DNA from: Vicinamibacterales bacterium
GTDB lineage: Bacteria; Acidobacteriota; Vicinamibacteria; Vicinamibacterales; 2-12-FULL-66-21
Assembly (NCBI GenBank): GCA_036496585.1
Contig: DASXLB010000025.1
Coordinates: 1-33,029 of the forward strand
Direction of reading: 5' to 3'
Length of the DNA stretch: 33,029 nucleotides
The translations under genes and the position numbers were made by a program. Below are positions 1 to 7,918 of this stretch, in pieces (the first letter of the stretch is position 1; the number at the start of each line of letters is the position of its first letter). The notes under the pieces were generated by a model. That model saw nothing but the letters and a program-made list of their open reading frames with translations. It was not told where the DNA came from and searched no databases.

Positions 1-1283
1 AGCTCGCCGGCGCCCGGGCCGCAGATGCCGACACCGAGCACCCGCTCGGTCTTCGGATCGATCACGAGCTTGGTGACGCCGTCGGTGCGGCCAAGTGAGA
101 TGGCGCGGCCCGACGCGCCCCACGGGAAGCGCGCCACGGCGACCGCCAGACCCTTCTTCTCGGCCTCGGTTTCGGTCAGCCCCGCCCACGCGATCTCCGG
201 ATCGGTGAACACGACGGCGGGAATCGCGAGCGGCGCAAAGGCGACGTTGCGATCGCCGGCGATCGCATCCACCGCCGCGCGGCCCTCGTGCGCCGCCTTG
301 TGCGCCAGCATCGGCTCGCCGGCGACGTCGCCGATCGCGTAGATCCCCGGCTCGCCGGTCTGACGCGCCTCGTCGACGACGATGAAGCCGCGCTTGTCGA
401 TCTCGATCTTCAGCTTGTCCAGACCTGGGATTGACGAATTGGGGCGCCGTCCGATTGACACCAGCACGCGGTCGAACGCTTTCTCGCCGGTGAAGCCCTC
501 CCCCTCGAACGACACGAGGATCTCCTTCGCCTCCTTCGCCTCCTTCGCGTCCTTCCCTCTCATGCCCGTGACCTTCGTGTTCAACCACACGGCGTCGCAG
601 ATCGCGGTGATCCGCTTGGCCAGGATGTTGACCAGATCGCGGTCAGCGCCCGGCAGCAGTCCCGGCGTCATCTCGACGACGGTCACCTTGCTGCCAAGCG
701 CGGCATACACGGACCCGAGCTCCAGCCCGATGTAGCCGCCTCCGACGACGAGCAGTGAGCCGGGGATGTCGGGCAGCTCGAGCGCGCCGGTCGAGTCCAT
801 CAGCCGCGGACTGTCGATCGACAGTCCTGGGATCGTGGTCGGACGAGAGCCGGTGGCGATGATGCAGGATTCGAAGGTCAGCGTCTCCTTGCCGCCGCCG
901 ACGAGATCGATGTCGAGGGTGCGCGTGTCGCGGAATGACGCCATCCCCTGCAGGTGCGCGATCTTGCGCAGGTTGCGTACCTGCCCTGCGCCGGCGGTCA
1001 ACTGGCCAACGACCTTGTTCTTGAAGTCGCGCAGCTTCCCGAGATCGATTGTCGGACTGCCGAACGCGACGCCGACATCGGCGAGGTGCGCCGACTCCGT
1101 GATCACGTCGGCGACATGCAGCAGCGCCTTCGACGGAATGCAGCCGCGGTAGACGCAGACGCCGCCGGGGTTCTTCTCGGGATCGACGAGCGTGACCTGC
1201 AGACCGCGATCGGCGGCGTAGAACGCCGCCGCGTAGCCGCCGGGGCCGGCGCCGATCACAACGAGTTGAGTGGAGAGAGGCAT
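1..1283 (-). CDS. lpd: Dihydrolipoamide dehydrogenase (E3), 3' end beyond the left edge
   Basis: FAD-dependent E3 subunit that reoxidises the lipoyl arm of the pyruvate dehydrogenase complex with NAD+. About 427 residues are visible from the ATG whose complement is at 1281-1283. The N-terminus has the FAD dinucleotide fold (VVIGAGPGGYAAA, residues 8-20). The redox-active disulfide is C43-V-Y-R-G-C48 followed by IPSKALLH. A second nucleotide-binding motif (VVGGGYIGLELGS) and the late FAD motif (GIYAIGDVAGEPMLAHKA) follow. The last visible residues are GICGPGAGEL, so about 40 residues, including the catalytic HxxxxE of the dimerisation domain, lie outside the window. It is the third gene after aceE and aceF on the same strand. 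I see no Shine-Dalgarno sequence; a GGTGCTAAA-type repeat array begins a few bases upstream of the ATG. A nine-nucleotide-period insertion encodes a K/D/E/A-rich loop. Confidence 0.95.
   Translation of the reverse strand, partial: MPLSTQLVVIGAGPGGYAAAFYAADRGLQVTLVDPEKNPGGVCVYRGCIPSKALLHVADVITESAHLADVGVAFGSPTIDLGKLRDFKNKVVGQLTAGAGQVRNLRKIAHLQGMASFRDTRTLDIDLVGGGKETLTFESCIIATGSRPTTIPGLSIDSPRLMDSTGALELPDIPGSLLVVGGGYIGLELGSVYAALGSKVTVVEMTPGLLPGADRDLVNILAKRITAICDAVWLNTKVTGMRGKDAKEAKEAKEILVSFEGEGFTGEKAFDRVLVSIGRRPNSSIPGLDKLKIEIDKRGFIVVDEARQTGEPGIYAIGDVAGEPMLAHKAAHEGRAAVDAIAGDRNVAFAPLAIPAVVFTDPEIAWAGLTETEAEKKGLAVAVARFPWGASGRAISLGRTDGVTKLVIDPKTERVLGVGICGPGAGE
522..557 (-). repeat. In-frame 9-nt repeat (family B) inside lpd
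   Basis: On the coding strand the unit is GCGAAGGAG or GCGAAGGAC, about four copies. It translates as GKDAKEAKEAKE, between a strand of the NAD domain and LVSFEGEG. It falls where E3 proteins normally have a surface beta-hairpin, so it should lengthen a loop without breaking the fold (inference). The reading phase (AAG GAx xCG) is the same as in the other three coding copies in this window. Confidence 0.8.
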
Positions 1284-1476
1284 AAGGACGGTGCTAAGGG
1301 TGCAAAGGGTGCTAAAGGTGCTAAAGGTGCTGGTGCGAAGGGTGCCAACGGTGCGAAGGGTGCTGGTGCCAAGGGTGCTGGTGCCAAGCGTGCCGGCGCA
1401 CCCTTAGCCCCCTCTAGCACCCTTCGCACCAGCACCGTTAGCCCCCTTGGCCCCCTTCGCACCGTTAGCACCCTTG
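1284..1476. repeat. Palindromic GGTGCTAAA repeat array (family A) between aceF and lpd
   Basis: The left part is a run of 9-nt units GGTGCNAAR mixed with 6-nt GGTGCT units. The right part is the reverse-complement series (GCACCCTTAGC-type). One arm pair is perfect over 20 bases: 1326-1345 against 1417-1436. The array fills the whole aceF-lpd spacer. Open frames through it encode Gly-Ala-Lys runs and are artefacts of the repeat. In the polycistronic transcript it could fold into a long branched hairpin. Confidence 0.9.
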
Positions 1477-2844
1477 TCAGAGGCTCAACAGAAACGGGTT
1501 CTCAAACGCCTCCGCCACCCAGCGCAGGAAGCGCGCTGCGTCGGCGCCGTCGATGACGCGGTGGTCGTAGGAGAGCGACAGCGGCAGCATCAGCCGCGGC
1601 TGGAACTGGTGGCCGTCCCACACGGGCTCGGTGCTGCCGCGCGAGATGCCGAGGATGGCCACGTCGGGCCAGTTGACGATCGGGCTGAAGCCGACGCCGC
1701 CGATGCCGCCAAGGTTCGAGATGGTGATCACCCCACCCGACATGTCCTCCAGCGTGAGCTTGCCGGCACGCGCCTTCTCGGAGATCTTCGCCAGTTCCAC
1801 GGACAGATCGACCAGGCCCTTGCGGTCGACGTCGCGGACGACGGCGACCAGCAGGCCGCGCTCGGTATCGACTGCGACGCCGATGTTCGAATACTTCTTG
1901 TAGACCAGCTGGCCGCGCTGCAAGTCGAGTGAGGACGCGAACTGCGGGAACTTCTTCACCGCGGCGGCGAGCACCTTCAGCGCGATCGCCGTGACGGTCA
2001 TTTTGCCGCCCGCCTTCTCGGCGATCGGCGAATACTTCTTGCGCAGCTCCTCGAGGGCGGTGATGTCGGCCTTGTCGTACTGCGTGACCGCCGGCACGAC
2101 GTTCCAGACGCGGCTGAGGTGCTCGGCGGTCTTGCGCCGGATGTTGTTGATCGGCTTGGTTTCGATCTCGCCCCACTTGGCGAAGTCCGGCAGCGGCTGC
2201 TGCGCCGGCACGCCGGCGGAACTCCCGCCCTCCATCACGCCGCGGACGTAGGCCTGGACGTCGTCGACGCTGATCCGGCTGTTCGGGCCGGTGCCGCTCA
2301 CCTGCCGGATGTCGACCCCAAGCTCGCGCGCGACCCGCCGCACCGACGGCGCGGCGGCCGGCGCCGGACCGCTGTCGGGTGTCTGAGACGCTGCCGCCGC
2401 ACGGGCGCCGCGGCCGATGTCGACAACTTCACCCCGCCGCGGCCTGGGCGCGTCGACAATCTCATCCTCGGGTTGCCGGATGGAAGGAACCGAAGAAGAC
2501 GAAGGGGAAGGAGTCGAAGAGGACGAAGGAGTCGAAGGAGCGGGCGCGGCGGCCTCTTGCTCCTTCGGTTCCTTCTGTTCCTTCGCGTCCTTCGCCTCCT
2601 TCCCTTTCGATTCCTTCAGATCGAAGATTACCTGGCCGACTTGGACCTTGTCGCCGGGCTTGACCTTGACCTCGCCGACGGTGCCGTCAACGGAGGACGG
2701 CACCTCGATGGTGGCCTTGTCGGTTTCGAGCTCGAGGACGGGCTGTTCGGCCTTGACGGCGTCGCCGGCCTTGACGAGCACGCGCAGCACGTCGCCGCCG
2801 TGCACGTTTTCACCCAGTTCGGGCAGTTTGAATTCGCTCGCCAT
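1477..2844 (-). CDS. aceF: Dihydrolipoamide acetyltransferase (E2 of pyruvate dehydrogenase)
   Basis: Core E2 subunit, 455 residues: it carries acetyl groups on lipoate and transfers them to CoA. Domains in order: one lipoyl domain (about 1-77) with lipoyl lysine K43 in ETDKA; a long low-complexity linker (about 79-125); a peripheral-subunit-binding domain (about 166-200; PSVRRVARELGVD then GTGPNSRISVDDV); and the acetyltransferase domain (about 225-455) ending with the active-site motif DHRVIDG (H428, D432). It has a single lipoyl domain, unlike the three of E. coli AceF. The usual Ala/Pro linker is replaced by a K/E run followed by an S/T/P run that are reverse complements at the DNA level. 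No clear Shine-Dalgarno precedes the ATG; both flanking spacers are repeat arrays. It lies between aceE and lpd, so operon membership is very likely. Confidence 0.96.
   Translation of the reverse strand: MASEFKLPELGENVHGGDVLRVLVKAGDAVKAEQPVLELETDKATIEVPSSVDGTVGEVKVKPGDKVQVGQVIFDLKESKGKEAKDAKEQKEPKEQEAAAPAPSTPSSSSTPSPSSSSVPSIRQPEDEIVDAPRPRRGEVVDIGRGARAAAASQTPDSGPAPAAAPSVRRVARELGVDIRQVSGTGPNSRISVDDVQAYVRGVMEGGSSAGVPAQQPLPDFAKWGEIETKPINNIRRKTAEHLSRVWNVVPAVTQYDKADITALEELRKKYSPIAEKAGGKMTVTAIALKVLAAAVKKFPQFASSLDLQRGQLVYKKYSNIGVAVDTERGLLVAVVRDVDRKGLVDLSVELAKISEKARAGKLTLEDMSGGVITISNLGGIGGVGFSPIVNWPDVAILGISRGSTEPVWDGHQFQPRLMLPLSLSYDHRVIDGADAARFLRWVAEAFENPFLLSL
2482..2618 (-). repeat. Inverted family B repeat forming the aceF interdomain linker
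   Basis: Read on the plus strand, 2482-2540 is a run of GAAGGA-type units and 2558-2618 is a run of TCCTTC-type units, separated by about 17 bases. On the coding strand the first run translates as GKEAKDAKEQKEPKEQE and the second as a Ser/Thr/Pro stretch (STPSSSSTPSPSSSS). Both arms of one imperfect palindrome of about 60-base arms are therefore translated, exactly where the flexible linker after the lipoyl domain is expected. Confidence 0.85.
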
Positions 2845-2848
2845 ATGT

Positions 2849-3035
2849 CAGGAAAGTCTAGTGCTAAAGGTGCAAAGGGTGCCAATGGTGCAAACGGTGC
2901 TGGTGCTAGAGGTGCGAAGGGTGCTGGTGCTAGGGGTGCTGGTGCCAAGACTGCGCACCCTTCGCACCCTTCGCGCCTTCGGCACCAGCACCCTTAGCAC
3001 CCTTGGCCCCTTTAGCACCCTTTGCACCATTCGGC
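2849..3035. repeat. Palindromic GGTGCTAAA repeat array (family A) between aceE and aceF
   Basis: Same family as the array before lpd: GGTGCNAAR and GGTGCT units on the left, their reverse complements on the right. A 13-base perfect arm pair is 2934-2946 (GGGTGCTGGTGCC) against 2981-2993. The array fills nearly all of the spacer, so aceF is bracketed by two such arrays. Confidence 0.9.
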
Positions 3036-3039
3036 GCGC

Positions 3040-5724
3040 TTACGCTTTCGCCGGATTCGGTTTTTCCGGATTGATCCCCAGTTCGACAATCACCTTCTGT
3101 ACGGTGCCCGCCTCGAGCTGTCCTTCCTTTTGCAGCTCGGCGAGTGTCGCGACGGCGACGAAGCGCGCGTCGACCTCGAAGAACTCGCGCAGCGCGGCGC
3201 GGTCTTCGCTGCGGCCGAAGCCGTCGGTGCCGAGCGATCGGATCCGGCGCGGTGCCCAGCGATCGATCGAGTCCGGCAGCACCTTCAGGTAGTCGGACGC
3301 CGCCACGAAGACGCCGGGCGCGTCCTTCAGGCACTGCGTCACGTAGGGGACCTTCGGCGACTCGGCCGGGTGCAGCATGTTCCAGCGCTCGCAGGCATGC
3401 CCGTCCCGATACAGCTCGCCGTAGCTCGTCACGCTCCAGACATCGGCGGCGACGCCGTACTTCTGCAGGATCTCCTGCGCCTTGATGACCTCGTTGAGGA
3501 TCGCGCCGCTGCCGAACAGCTGCGCGCGCGGCGCCTTGGCGTCCTTCTTCGACTCGGGAGCCGGCTTCACCTTGTACATGCCCTTGAGAATCCCGTCGCG
3601 GGCGCCCTTCGGCATCTCGAGGTGCTCGTACTGCTCGTTCATGACGGTCAGGTAGTAGAAGATGCTTTCCTGATCGCGATACATCCGCTTGATCCCGTCC
3701 TGGATGATGACCGCCAGCTCGTAGGCGTAGGCCGGATCGTAGGAGAGGCAGTTCGGATAGCACAGCGAGTAGACGAGCGCGTTGCCGTCCTGGTGCTGTA
3801 GCCCCTCGCCCGCGAGCGTCGTCCGGCCGGCCGTCCCGCCGAGCAGGAACCCCTTGACGCGCGTGTCGCCGGCGGCCCAGATCAGATCGCCGACGCGCTG
3901 GAAGCCGAACATCGAGTAGTAGATGAAGAACGGGATCGTGTTGACGCCGTGCGTCGCGTAGGCGCTGCCGGCGGCGATGAACGAGGCGAGCGAGCCCGCT
4001 TCGGTGATGCCTTCCTCGAGGATCTGGCCGTCCTGCGCTTCCTTGTAGTAGAGGAGCGTGTCCATGTCGACCGGCTCGTACTTCTGGCCGACGTGCGAGT
4101 AGATGCCGACCGCGCGGAACAGCGACTCCATACCGAACGTGCGCGCCTCGTCGGGGACGATCGGCACGATCAGCTCGCCGACTTCCTTGTCGCGCAGCAG
4201 CTTCGACAGGATCCGCACGAAGACCATCGTCGTCGACGCCTTGCGGCCGTCCGTGCCCTTGAGGAACTCGTCGAACACGTCGTCGAGACCGGCCTTGAGC
4301 GGTTCGACGCGGACCTGGCGCTGCGGCACCGGGCCGCCAAGCGACTTGCGCCGCTCGCGGACGTACTGCAGCTCGGGGCTGTCGTCGGCCGGACGGTAGA
4401 ACGGCGCGTCGGCGATCTGTTCGTCGGAGATCGGGATGCCGAAGCGGGTGCGGAACGAGCGGAGATCCGCCTCGTTCATCTTCTTCTGCTGGTGCGTGAT
4501 GTTCTTGCCTTCGCCAGCCTCGCCCATGCCATAGCCCTTGATGGTCCGGGCCAGGACCACGGTCGGCTGACCGGTGGTCTCGACAGCCTGCTTGAAGGCG
4601 TTGTAGACCTTCTGCGGATCGTGGCCGCCGAGGCGCAGGCGCTTCAACTGATCGTCGGAGAGGTGCTTGACCATCTCGAGCAGCCGCGGATCGGTGCCGA
4701 AGAAGTGCTCGCGGAAGTAGGCGCCCGATTCGACCGCGTACTTCTGATACTGGCCGTCGACGACCTCACCCATCCGCTTGGCCAGCAGCCCGTCGGGATC
4801 CTTGGCGAGGAGCGGATCCCAGTCGCAGCCCCACAGCACCTTGATGACGTTCCAGCCGGCGCCGCGGAACAGCGCTTCGAGCTCCTGAATCACATGGCCG
4901 TTGCCGCGCACCGGACCATCCAGGCGCTGCAGATTGCAATTGATGACCCAGATCAGGTTGTCGAGCTTCTCGCGTGACGCGAGGCTGATCGCGCCGAGCG
5001 ATTCCGGCTCGTCGGTCTCACCGTCGCCGAGGAACGCCCAGACCTTGCTGGTCGACGGCTTCTTGAGATTGCGGTCTTCCAGGTAGCGGTTGAAGCGGGC
5101 CTGGTAGATCGACATGATCGGCCCGAGCCCCATCGACACCGTCGGGAATTCCCAGAAGTCCGGCATCAGCCACGGATGCGGGTACGACGACAAACCGCCG
5201 CCCGGACGCAGCTCGTGCCGGAAGTTCTCCAGCTGCTCCTGCGTCAGCCGGCCCTCGAGATACGCCCGTGCGTAGATGCCGGGAGATGCGTGGCCCTGGA
5301 AGTAGATGACGTCGCCGTCGCCCTCGCGCCCCTTGCCGCGGAAGAAGTGGTTGAACCCCACTTCGTAGAGCGTCGCGGCAGACGCATAGGTGGAGATGTG
5401 GCCGCCGATGCCGTCGGAGAGCCGGTTGGCGCGCACCACCATCGCCATCGCGTTCCAGCGGATCAGGCTCTTGATGCGGCGCTCGATCTCCTGGCTGCCG
5501 GGAAGCGGCGTCTCCTCCTCGGGCCGGATCGTGTTGACGTAGGCGGTGACCGCGCTGAACGGCAGCGCGACGCCGCTCATCCGCGCGTGATGCCGCAGCG
5601 TGGCGAGCAGCCGCTGGACGCGGCCGCGGTCCCCCTGCTCGATGACGTAGTCGAGCGACTCACGCCATTCGCGCTGTTCGAGGGCTTCGAGTTCGGCAGT
5701 GTCCTTGGGCGCAGGATTTCGCAT
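3040..5724 (-). CDS. aceE: Pyruvate dehydrogenase E1 component, homodimeric type
   Basis: Thiamine-diphosphate-dependent decarboxylase that oxidises pyruvate and acetylates the E2 lipoyl group. It has 894 residues from the ATG complementary to 5722-5724, close to E. coli AceE (887). That start was preferred over an upstream in-frame codon because MRNPAPKDTAELEALEQREW matches the usual short N-terminus and AGAGAGGA lies about 13 bases upstream. The thiamine diphosphate motif GDGETDEPES begins near residue 233 and ends near NCN at about 264. YFQGHASPGIYARA and the C-terminal transketolase-like domain (SYGELYRDGHACERWNMLHP) are typical of the family. It is the first gene of the aceE-aceF-lpd operon. 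Confidence 0.97.
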   Translation of the reverse strand: MRNPAPKDTAELEALEQREWRESLDYVIEQGDRGRVQRLLATLRHHARMSGVALPFSAVTAYVNTIRPEEETPLPGSQEIERRIKSLIRWNAMAMVVRANRLSDGIGGHISTYASAATLYEVGFNHFFRGKGREGDGDVIYFQGHASPGIYARAYLEGRLTQEQLENFRHELRPGGGLSSYPHPWLMPDFWEFPTVSMGLGPIMSIYQARFNRYLEDRNLKKPSTSKVWAFLGDGETDEPESLGAISLASREKLDNLIWVINCNLQRLDGPVRGNGHVIQELEALFRGAGWNVIKVLWGCDWDPLLAKDPDGLLAKRMGEVVDGQYQKYAVESGAYFREHFFGTDPRLLEMVKHLSDDQLKRLRLGGHDPQKVYNAFKQAVETTGQPTVVLARTIKGYGMGEAGEGKNITHQQKKMNEADLRSFRTRFGIPISDEQIADAPFYRPADDSPELQYVRERRKSLGGPVPQRQVRVEPLKAGLDDVFDEFLKGTDGRKASTTMVFVRILSKLLRDKEVGELIVPIVPDEARTFGMESLFRAVGIYSHVGQKYEPVDMDTLLYYKEAQDGQILEEGITEAGSLASFIAAGSAYATHGVNTIPFFIYYSMFGFQRVGDLIWAAGDTRVKGFLLGGTAGRTTLAGEGLQHQDGNALVYSLCYPNCLSYDPAYAYELAVIIQDGIKRMYRDQESIFYYLTVMNEQYEHLEMPKGARDGILKGMYKVKPAPESKKDAKAPRAQLFGSGAILNEVIKAQEILQKYGVAADVWSVTSYGELYRDGHACERWNMLHPAESPKVPYVTQCLKDAPGVFVAASDYLKVLPDSIDRWAPRRIRSLGTDGFGRSEDRAALREFFEVDARFVAVATLAELQKEGQLEAGTVQKVIVELGINPEKPNPAKA

Positions 5725-5750
5725 CTCGGTATGGATCCTCTCTTCGGCGG

Positions 5751-5789
5751 TACAATCTCCTATTGTAGGGCACAATAACGGCCACCGTT
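5751..5789. promoter_or_regulatory. Two small dyads between divergent aceE and the M49-like gene
   Basis: The 71-base divergent spacer contains TACAAT-N5-ATTGTA (5751-5767) and, a few bases on, AACGG-CCA-CCGTT. A symmetric site between divergent start codons is a natural place for a repressor or for overlapping promoters; TACAAT on the minus strand could be an aceE -10 box, but I found no convincing -35. Functional assignment is inference. Confidence 0.35.
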
Positions 5790-5795
5790 ACTTGC

Positions 5796-7418
5796 ATGGC
5801 GACACTGGCCGAACTTCAGAAGATGCTCGCCCGCTTCGCGCCGGCCGACGTCGGCGCCGACCTGAGCGGGCTGCCGAAACACGAACGGGAGGCGCTGGGG
5901 CATCTCGTCGAGGCGGCGCGTGTGATGGACGCGCTCTTCCTCCACCAGGTATGGGCCGGGAACGACGCGATGCTGCAGGAACTCGCGCAGAAAGCGTCGA
6001 TGCCGGTCGGGCCGCGCGCCTCGCGCACCGCGGCGGCTCGCCTACACTGTTTCCTGCTGAACAAGGGGCCGTGGGACCGGCTCGACGACAACAGGCCGTT
6101 CGTCCCGGGGACGCCGGCCAAGCCCGCGGCGGCGAACTTCTATCCCGCCGGCGCCGCCCGCGAGGACGTCGAGACATGGCTGGCCGGCCTGTCGGGGAAG
6201 GCGAAGGACGCCGCGACCGGCTTCTTCACGACCATCCGGCGTGACGGCCGGAACTTCACCGCCGTCCCCTATAGCCTCGAGTACCAGGGCGCGCTGGCCC
6301 GCGCCGCCGACCTGCTGCGCGACGCCGCCCGGCTGACGAGTGAGCCGACGCTCAGGGCGTTCCTGTCGGCGCGCGCCGACGCCTTTCTCAGCAACGACTA
6401 TTACGCGAGCGACGTCGCCTGGATGGAACTCGACGCCGCGATCGAGCCGACGATCGGCCCCTACGAGGTCTACGAGGACGAGTGGTTCAACCTGAAGGCG
6501 GCGTTCGAGGCCTTCATCACCATCCGCGACGAGGCCGAGTCGACGAAGCTGCAGGGGTTCGGGGATCACCTGCAGGAGCTCGAAGACCATCTGCCGATCG
6601 ATCCGAAGTACCGCAATCCGAAGCTGGCCGCACTCTCGCCGATCCGCGTCGTCAACGTGGTGTTCGCCGCCGGCGACGGAAACCGCGGCGTGCAGACCGC
6701 GGCGTTCAACCTGCCGAACGACGAACGGGTGCTGCGCGAAAAAGGCGCCAAGCGGGTGATGCTGAAGAACGTGCAGGACGCGAAGTTCACGATGGTCCTG
6801 CTGCCTATCGCCAAGGCGGCGCTGGCATCCGCCGATCAGCAGAAGGTGTCGTTCGCCGCGTTCTTCACGCACATCCTGCTGCACGAGCTGATGCACGGAC
6901 TTGGCCCGCACGACATCGCGGTGAACGGCCGGACCACGACCGTCCGGCATGAGCTGAAAGAGACCTACAGCACGATCGAGGAAGTGAAGGCCGACGTGTC
7001 GGCGCTGTGGGCGCTCCGCTATCTCGCCGATCGCAAGCAGCTCGACGCCGCCATCGCGAAATCGATGTACGCGACGTTCCTGGCGTCGGCGTTCCGCTCG
7101 ATCCGGTTCGGAGTGAACGAAGCCCACGGCCGCGGCCTGGCGATCCAGATCAACAGTTTCCTCGATGCCGGCGCGTTCAAGGTCCGCCAGGACGGCACCT
7201 TCACCATCGACGCCGGCAGGATCGCCGACGCCGTCACGGCCCTGACCGGCGACGTGATGACGATCCAGGCTGAAGGAAGCTACGCACGGGCGAAAGACCT
7301 CTCCACTCGCCTGGGCGTGGTCCGTCCCGAGGTCCAGCGAGTCCTCGACAGACTGGCCGGCATCCCCGTCGATATCGAACCGAAATTCACCACCGCCGCT
7401 CAGCTGGTGGGCCGATAG
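5796..7418 (+). CDS. M49-like (dipeptidyl-peptidase III family) zinc peptidase
   Basis: Predicted cytoplasmic metallopeptidase of 540 residues with no signal peptide. Zinc-site evidence: H363-E-L-M-H367 within ILLHELMHGLGPH, and the second motif EEVKAD at about 395-400, matching the EECRAE/D motif that gives the third zinc ligand in family M49. Classical DPP III enzymes have HEXXGH; here one glycine is missing and the motif is plain HEXXH. The residues before it (FAAFFTHILLHE) and the downstream KETYSTIEEVKADVSALWALRYL also fit the family. The substrate is probably short peptides (family knowledge). It diverges from aceE and stands alone. No obvious Shine-Dalgarno sequence precedes the ATG. 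Confidence 0.82.
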   Translation: MATLAELQKMLARFAPADVGADLSGLPKHEREALGHLVEAARVMDALFLHQVWAGNDAMLQELAQKASMPVGPRASRTAAARLHCFLLNKGPWDRLDDNRPFVPGTPAKPAAANFYPAGAAREDVETWLAGLSGKAKDAATGFFTTIRRDGRNFTAVPYSLEYQGALARAADLLRDAARLTSEPTLRAFLSARADAFLSNDYYASDVAWMELDAAIEPTIGPYEVYEDEWFNLKAAFEAFITIRDEAESTKLQGFGDHLQELEDHLPIDPKYRNPKLAALSPIRVVNVVFAAGDGNRGVQTAAFNLPNDERVLREKGAKRVMLKNVQDAKFTMVLLPIAKAALASADQQKVSFAAFFTHILLHELMHGLGPHDIAVNGRTTTVRHELKETYSTIEEVKADVSALWALRYLADRKQLDAAIAKSMYATFLASAFRSIRFGVNEAHGRGLAIQINSFLDAGAFKVRQDGTFTIDAGRIADAVTALTGDVMTIQAEGSYARAKDLSTRLGVVRPEVQRVLDRLAGIPVDIEPKFTTAAQLVGR

Positions 7419-7454
7419 CAGGGCCGGGTATCGATCTTGGGAAGACCGATCGCC

Positions 7455-7472
7455 TTCGGATCGCGATCCGAA
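7455..7472. other. Perfect 18-bp palindrome between convergent genes
   Basis: TTCGGATCGCGATCCGAA reads the same on both strands. It lies in the 104-base gap between the ends of the M49-like gene and the LysM gene. It has no loop and no T-tract, so it is not a classical intrinsic terminator; a dimeric protein site or a weak bidirectional transcription stop are options. Confidence 0.5.
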
Positions 7473-7522
7473 ACGGCACGAGCCTTCCAGAGGCCAAGAC
7501 CCAGCCCCTGCGCACCCTCCCG

Positions 7523-7918
7523 CTACGCCGGTAGTTTCAACACCTGTCCAGGCTTGATCTTGTCGGGATCGGAGAGCTGATCGCGGTTCTCGTTGAAGAT
7601 CTTCATGTAGCCATTCGCGTCGCCGAGATGCTCCTTGGCGATCTTGCTCAATGTATCGCCCGCCTTCACCGTGTAAGTTCGTCCACCGGCGCCCGTCGTT
7701 CCGACCGGCTGCGCCTGCGGCACCACATGGATGTCAGCGTCGATGTCCGTCTGCCAGCTCGGAACCGTCTTGATCGCGTTCCAGATCTGGTTTTTTTCGT
7801 CTTCGGAATGAACGCTGCCCTGGAAGCGGAGCTTGTCCCCTTCCTGCGTCGCAGCTCCCTGAAAACCGAGGCGTTTGGCGGTTTGAATCGCCTGATCGTA
7901 CTTGGCGCGTAGATCCAT
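7523..7918 (-). CDS. BON/LysM domain protein, Kbp (YgaU)-like
   Basis: Small protein of 131 residues with no signal peptide. The N-terminal half (about 1-65) looks like a BON-type fold (AIQTAKRLGFQGAATQEGDKL, then a hydrophobic strand pattern). The C-terminal half is a LysM domain (RTYTVKAGDTLSKIAKEHLG ... IFNENRDQLSDPDKIKPGQV). The BON+LysM order and size match E. coli Kbp, a cytoplasmic potassium-binding protein of 149 residues; that function is by analogy only. A strong Shine-Dalgarno AAGGAGG lies 5 bases before the ATG, but both sit inside a perfect 16-bp hairpin, so translation may be controlled. It follows the PEGA gene by 42 bases on the same strand. Confidence 0.85.
   Translation of the reverse strand: MDLRAKYDQAIQTAKRLGFQGAATQEGDKLRFQGSVHSEDEKNQIWNAIKTVPSWQTDIDADIHVVPQAQPVGTTGAGGRTYTVKAGDTLSKIAKEHLGDANGYMKIFNENRDQLSDPDKIKPGQVLKLPA

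Noticed and set aside
1256-3032. Open frames encoding collagen-like Gly-Ala-Lys or Ala-Pro-Leu runs in the PDH spacers
   Set aside because: They are translations of the 9-nt repeat, which has few stops in any frame; they lack a conserved domain and run into antisense of real genes.
3531-3562. Possible fifth family B copy in aceE (ESKKDAKAPRA)
   Set aside because: Only one or two unit-like stretches and no clear period of 9; could be an ordinary Lys/Ala loop.
3127-5822. Shared peptide ATLAELQK in the AceE C-terminus and the M49-like N-terminus
   Set aside because: Short common helix-like sequence; neighbouring residues and DNA do not align, so no duplication is supported.
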